A stretch of DNA of 8,172 nucleotides from Leucothrix mucor. Its GTDB lineage: Bacteria; Pseudomonadota; Gammaproteobacteria; Thiotrichales; Thiotrichaceae. The stretch spans positions 1 through 8,172 of the forward strand of contig DRMS01000278.1 in NCBI GenBank assembly GCA_011322515.1, in the 5' to 3' direction. The notes under the pieces are model-generated. The model saw nothing but the letters and a program-made list of their open reading frames with translations. It searched no databases and had not been told where the DNA came from. Below are positions 5,333-8,172 of this stretch, in pieces (position 1 is the stretch's first letter; each line of letters starts with the position of its first letter). Position numbers and translations under genes: made by a program.

Positions 5333-6803
5333 TATTTTTATTTTCTTTTGCAGCATCACTTCGTCGTTCTCTTAGTTGATTAAAATAGTCTTCTGTTTCA
5401 CCTGTAATATATTCACCTGTGAAGACAGAACAGTCAAAATGGGTTAGTTTAGGATTGCCCTCTGAAATACAGTCTATCAAATCCTCCAGTTCTTGAAAAA
5501 CTAGCCTATCTGCTCCTATCGCATCAGCAACCTCTGACTCTGTTCGTCCATGTGCGATTAACTCTTTAGCAACGGGCATATCGATACCATAAATATTAGG
5601 GTATCGAATAGCAGGGGATGCAGAGGCAAAATAAACATTTTTAGCGCCTGAATCTCTTACCATCTGAACAATTTCTTGTGAAGTCGTTCCACGCACAATC
5701 GAGTCATCGACTAACATCACATTTTTATTTTTGAATTCAAGCTCAATAGGGACAAGTTTTTGACGCACTGATTTTTTACGCTTAGCTTGTCCTGGCATAA
5801 TAAAAGTACGTGCTATATAGCGATTTTTAACAAAGCCTTCTCGATAAGGGAGCCCTAGTGTCATTGCCATTTCTAAAGCAGAGGTGCGGCTGGTATCGGG
5901 AATTGGCACAATGACATCGATATCATGATCGCCCCATTCTTTTTTCACTTTTTCAGCTAATTTATGCCCCATTCTCATCCGTGCCTTGTGGACAAAGACA
6001 TCATCAATAATAGAATCAGGACGGGCAAAGTAGACGTATTCGAAGATGCAGGTATTGTATTGAGGGTTATCAGCACACTGTTTAGTATGAACCTCGCCCT
6101 TGAAGGTAATATAAATGGCTTCACCAGGTTCAATATCTCTGACGATTTCATAGCCCTGCGTCAACAGGGAGACGCTTTCAGAGGCAAGTATATGGCTAAT
6201 TTTTCCATTTTTAGTTGTGCGTTTACCATAGATTAAGGGACGGATACCGTTAGGGTCACGAAATCCTACTAAGCCATCACGAGTAATCATTGCAGTGACT
6301 GCATAAGCACCAAGACAGCGCTTATGAACGCCTGATACGGCTTCAAAAACATTCTCGGGTTTAATGCGATAAACATCTTGTTTTTGTAGCTCTTGAGCAA
6401 AGATATTGAGTAGGATTTCAGAGTCAGAATCCGTATTAATATGGCGACGATCTTGGCGGAACATTTCTTTTTTAAGCTCGGCATCATTAGTAAGATTACC
6501 ATTATGTGCCATCGTTATGCCGTAGGGAGAATTGACATAGAAAGGTTGTGCTTCAGATGCAGAGGATGATCCTGCGGTTGGGTAGCGTACATGACCAATT
6601 CCCATATTGCCCTGTAACATCAGCATGTGTTGCGAATGAAACACATTGCTAATTAAGCCGTTATCACGCTGGCTATAAAGACGTTTTCCATCACTGGTAA
6701 CAATTCCAGCGGCATCTTGTCCTCGGTGTTGAAGTACTGATAAACCATCAAAAATTGCTTGGTTCACAGGCTCCTGACTAACAATACCTATAATTCCACA
6801 CAT
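5295..6803 (-). CDS. purF: Amidophosphoribosyltransferase
   Basis: PurF makes 5-phosphoribosylamine from PRPP and glutamine, the committed first step of de novo purine synthesis, in the cytoplasm. At 502 residues it is near the E. coli length (505). It begins MCGIIGIVSQ with the nucleophile Cys at position 2 and no propeptide, so it is of the E. coli rather than the Bacillus/iron-sulfur type. The N-terminal glutaminase domain (about 1-235) contains HRGQDAAG (26-33), GHVRYPTAG (70-78), AHNGNL (99-104) and NTDSDSE (123-129). The phosphoribosyltransferase domain carries the PRPP loop VMLVDDSIVRGTTS (362-375). It starts 12 bp after cvpA, the usual gammaproteobacterial order. Its Shine-Dalgarno is poor, consistent with coupling to cvpA. 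Its 3' end overlaps the L,D-transpeptidase gene. Confidence 0.98.
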   Translation of the reverse strand: MCGIIGIVSQEPVNQAIFDGLSVLQHRGQDAAGIVTSDGKRLYSQRDNGLISNVFHSQHMLMLQGNMGIGHVRYPTAGSSSASEAQPFYVNSPYGITMAHNGNLTNDAELKKEMFRQDRRHINTDSDSEILLNIFAQELQKQDVYRIKPENVFEAVSGVHKRCLGAYAVTAMITRDGLVGFRDPNGIRPLIYGKRTTKNGKISHILASESVSLLTQGYEIVRDIEPGEAIYITFKGEVHTKQCADNPQYNTCIFEYVYFARPDSIIDDVFVHKARMRMGHKLAEKVKKEWGDHDIDVIVPIPDTSRTSALEMAMTLGLPYREGFVKNRYIARTFIMPGQAKRKKSVRQKLVPIELEFKNKNVMLVDDSIVRGTTSQEIVQMVRDSGAKNVYFASASPAIRYPNIYGIDMPVAKELIAHGRTESEVADAIGADRLVFQELEDLIDCISEGNPKLTHFDCSVFTGEYITGETEDYFNQLRERRSDAAKENKNNEMAPLDLVSND

Positions 6804-6815
6804 GTAATTTGCTCG

Positions 6816-7334
6816 TTATGTTGCAGGTTCTGGTTCTGCGGGTAGTTGTAAATATTCATCAAATTCGGGCGGGACAAATGATTTTACCCATGATGCGGCT
6901 TCTTCCAGTTTAGGTACTAAAGTTGATGTTTTCCACAGTTGTTGATCGGGTAATGGAGTCATCCCTGCTAAAATAGTTAATAACGATAAAATAAGCGCAC
7001 CAAGAGCAACACCAAGAGCAGCCCCAAAAATTCGATCTATAGCACCGATACCAATGACACTGATTGCTTTGCCAAAAAGAAAATTAATCAAGGCTCCAGT
7101 GAGTAGGACACCTAGAAATATAAGCAAGGCAGCCAAACCTGTTTGTATCAACTCACTCGATAGGTTGAAGGGAAGTGCTTGCGCTAATTCACCCGAATAA
7201 GTGACAGAAAGAAAAATCGCAGCCACCCAAGTAACCAGAAAGATTGTCATCCAAACAAACCCCTGAACCAAACCCACTAAGGCGGTAAGCAGAATAAGAA
7301 CGACAATACCAATATCGAGATAATTAAAATCCAT
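6816..7334 (-). CDS. cvpA: CvpA family inner-membrane protein
   Basis: CvpA is a small inner-membrane protein encoded before purF in gammaproteobacteria. It is linked to colicin V production in E. coli and to envelope or stress phenotypes; its molecular function is not settled. From the ATG at 7334 the product has 172 residues with four predicted membrane segments, roughly at residues 8-26, 29-46, 64-88 and 100-124. These match the family pattern, with the conserved start DIGIVVLILLTALVGLVQGF and the FGKAISVIGIGAIDRIFGA loop. The tail is hydrophilic and Pro/Glu-rich. An upstream ATG at 7391 would add 19 polar residues not typical of the family. The chosen start has TCAGGA nine bases upstream. 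It is the first gene of the apparent cvpA-purF-ldt unit. The upstream folC/dedD neighbours seen in E. coli are absent. Confidence 0.93.
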   Translation of the reverse strand: MDFNYLDIGIVVLILLTALVGLVQGFVWMTIFLVTWVAAIFLSVTYSGELAQALPFNLSSELIQTGLAALLIFLGVLLTGALINFLFGKAISVIGIGAIDRIFGAALGVALGALILSLLTILAGMTPLPDQQLWKTSTLVPKLEEAASWVKSFVPPEFDEYLQLPAEPEPAT

Positions 7335-7343
7335 TGAAAATAA

Positions 7344-7349
7344 TCCTGA
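7344..7349 (-). promoter_or_regulatory. Ribosome binding site deciding the cvpA start
   Basis: TCAGGA on the minus strand lies nine bases before the ATG at 7334. No comparable site precedes the alternative ATG at 7391. Together with family alignment of the N-terminus, this supports the shorter protein. Confidence 0.65.
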
Positions 7350-7416
7350 GTACCTGTTTATTACGGAAGATTGGGCATCCTTCATTAGCAAGAAAAGTAG
7401 TTTGCACTTTTCACCT

Positions 7417-7460
7417 CGTTATCCTGATAAAATATCTTGAGAATAACGAATAGTTGCCAA
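7417..7460 (-). promoter_or_regulatory. Candidate cvpA-purF promoter overlapping a dyad
   Basis: On the minus strand TTGGCA (7460-7455, five of six to consensus) is followed after 18 bases by GATATT (7436-7431, four of six). An inverted repeat spans 7417-7448, with arms CGTTATCCTGA and (reverse complement of the right arm) CGTTATTCTCA, nine of eleven matching, around a ten-base AT-rich centre. It covers the putative -10, so it could be an operator. It does not resemble the E. coli PurR box (ACGCAAACGTTTTCGT type), and I see no such box upstream of cvpA. Both calls are pattern-based. Confidence 0.35.
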
Positions 7461-7675
7461 CTACCTTATGAAGGATGCAGAGGATTGTAATGATTTAGAA
7501 GCTTTCTGGCAATTTTAATTCTACTTGATGGATAGAGGTCAGATAAATAAAGATGAGGGGGAGGGTAATAATGTGGCTAAGTGGCTACTTGAAAACTAGA
7601 GTCGGAATGAAAATTTTAGAAACTTTATAAGTTGGGTTTGTTGAAAGAGGTTAATAGTAGGGCTACTTGACGATT
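7461..7675. other. Non-coding stretch upstream of cvpA with no convincing gene
   Basis: This AT-rich sequence holds only two very short plus-strand frames, 7468-7518 (16 codons) and 7528-7596 (22 codons). They lie in the same frame and are separated by a TAA. Neither has a Shine-Dalgarno sequence or a recognisable product. Together they might be a decayed reading frame. The decamer GGCTACTTGA occurs twice here, beginning near 7581 and 7660. I can assign no function. Confidence 0.4.
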
Positions 7676-7683
7676 TCAATAAG

Positions 7684-7851
7684 GGCTACCAAGTTAAGGC
7701 GGGACAAGTAACGTCATGGCAAATAACCCGCACCCTTCGACAAGCCCAGAGAGCTAGCCCTTCGGTAGACTCAGGACACCGCTTCCTGAGCTTGTCGAAG
7801 GGTGCGGGTGAATAGCAGAAACATGAACTGTCCCGCCTTAAACTGGTAGCC
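7684..7851 (+). mobile_element. MITE-I copy C (168 bp) with perfect 8-bp target duplication
   Basis: The terminal inverted repeats (7684-7706 and 7829-7851) match at 21 of 23 positions. The element is flanked by TCAATAAG on both sides (7676-7683 and 7852-7859), a perfect 8-bp duplication that fixes the element ends exactly. Inside, a second perfect 20-bp inverted repeat pairs ACCCGCACCCTTCGACAAGC (7726-7745) with its complement at 7790-7809. Between these arms lies CCCTTCGGTAGACTCAGG. There is no reading frame of note. An 8-bp duplication is compatible with several transposase families (for example ISL3, IS1595, IS66 and ISAs1), and I cannot choose between them. Confidence 0.95.
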
Positions 7852-8020
7852 TCAATAAGTAAAGATTATGAGGTTTATGGAATTTGCAGTAGATTTCTTA
7901 GTCCTTGGGCAGCCTTTTCAGTGTGTTTGGTTCTTTTCTTTGTATCCCATATTGACAGCTACTAGCTTAATTGTCTAAGCAACTCCCAAAATATTCCCGC
8001 CTCGTCATCCAAAACTTAGC
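7852..8020. other. Non-coding stretch between MITE-I copy C and the Rpn-family gene
   Basis: I see no gene here. A TTGACA at about 7952-7957 has no good -10 at normal spacing. A small imperfect dyad, GCTTA...TAAGC, lies at about 7965-7980. Confidence 0.35.
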
Positions 8021-8044
8021 TATACTCCCATTCAACTAAAGGAG
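8021..8044 (+). promoter_or_regulatory. Candidate -10 and strong ribosome binding site for the Rpn-family gene
   Basis: TATACT (8021-8026, five of six to TATAAT) would place the transcript start about 18 bases before the ATG. No good -35 hexamer stands 16-18 bases upstream. AAAGGAG (8038-8044) sits six bases before the ATG at 8051 and is the best Shine-Dalgarno sequence in the window. The ribosome site is firm; the promoter is tentative. Confidence 0.5.
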
Positions 8045-8050
8045 TCACAG

Positions 8051-8172
8051 ATGCAAATTGCCAACCCCATTTATGATGTCGTGTTCAAATATCTGCTGGA
8101 AGATAGCAAGAGCGCGATTCTCCTGTTATCAGCGATTATAGATCAGCCTATTGAAACACTGGAATTTTTACC
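8051..8172 (+). CDS. Rpn / PD-(D/E)XK nuclease family 'transposase' (5' part only)
   Basis: Forty complete codons are visible before the window ends. The N-terminus, MQIANPIYDVVFKYLLED followed by SKSAILLLSAII, is the typical opening of the PD-(D/E)XK nuclease-family transposase/Rpn group (PDDEXK_2-like). There the motif NPxxDxxFKxLLED precedes the nuclease core. Related E. coli Rpn proteins promote RecA-independent recombination and show nuclease activity. The catalytic D-ExK residues would lie beyond the window, so intactness cannot be judged. It is the only gene on the plus strand, sits 200 bp from MITE-I copy C and has a strong ribosome binding site. Members are often present in many copies per genome. 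It is not a classical insertion-sequence transposase, and no terminal repeats are visible here. Confidence 0.8.
   Translation, partial: MQIANPIYDVVFKYLLEDSKSAILLLSAIIDQPIETLEFL

Noticed and set aside
5333..5359. GTG/ATG starts giving a longer L,D-transpeptidase
   Set aside because: They are possible, but they enlarge the overlap with purF to more than 60 bp without improving the signal peptide. The ATG at 5332 was preferred with moderate confidence.
7335..7391. Upstream ATG for cvpA adding 19 residues
   Set aside because: The added polar residues are not typical of CvpA, and the ATG at 7334 has its own TCAGGA site.
7468..7596. Two tiny plus-strand frames in the same reading frame (MKDAEDCNDLEAFWQF, then a stop, then MDRGQINKDEGEG...WLLEN), possible gene remnant
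   Set aside because: There is no ribosome binding site, no recognisable family, and the frame is broken by TAA. Frames this short arise by chance, so it is noted in the non-coding entry but not called as a pseudogene.
7952..7981. TTGACA as a -35 element for the Rpn-family gene
   Set aside because: No -10-like hexamer follows at 16-18 bases, and the distance to the gene is long. The nearer TATACT was listed instead, with low confidence.

Overview
The window looks like a chromosomal segment of an AT-leaning gammaproteobacterium carrying many small dispersed repeats. The evidence is a propeptide-free PurF of E. coli type directly after cvpA, a GlmU/GlmS pair very like the enterobacterial enzymes, and an Rpn/PD-(D/E)XK 'transposase'-type gene. 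Repeat-rich Thiotrichales/Beggiatoaceae-like or Methylococcales-like lineages would fit, but this is a weak inference and the genus cannot be read from the sequence.

Layout. Every complete gene is on the minus strand. Reading in transcription order from the right: cvpA (7334-6816), purF (6803-5295) and a periplasmic L,D-transpeptidase (5332-4697) form one tight, partly overlapping unit. A small Kazal-like lipoprotein gene (4292-3981) follows, then glmU (3749-2364) and glmS (2182-350). At the right edge a plus-strand gene of the Rpn/PD-(D/E)XK family begins at 8051 and runs out of the window.

Function. GlmS makes glucosamine-6-phosphate from fructose-6-phosphate and glutamine. GlmU acetylates and uridylylates glucosamine-1-phosphate to UDP-GlcNAc, the precursor of peptidoglycan and LPS. 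The L,D-transpeptidase acts on the peptidoglycan made from it. PurF commits PRPP and glutamine to purine synthesis, and CvpA is its usual membrane-protein neighbour. GlmS and PurF are both class-II (N-terminal cysteine) glutamine amidotransferases.

The most interesting content is between the genes. MITE-I (168 bp, 23-bp terminal inverted repeats beginning GGCTACC) is present in three full copies (125-292 inverted, 4417-4608, 7684-7851) and one end fragment (329-346). The copy at 7684 has a perfect 8-bp target-site duplication. The copy at 4417 lies inside a second element, MITE-II, and an uninterrupted MITE-II elsewhere in the window preserves the empty site, so the insertion can be reconstructed. 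MITE-II is an almost complete ~161-bp palindrome. One copy fills the glmU-glmS gap and the other lies downstream of the L,D-transpeptidase gene. In both cases its end abuts the stop codon, and MITE-I entered MITE-II at the apex of its palindrome. The MITE-I core is a small array of 18-bp REP-like units, one of which is tandemly duplicated in the 4417 copy. No transposase for either element is present. I see no tRNA, rRNA, CRISPR array or complete insertion sequence.
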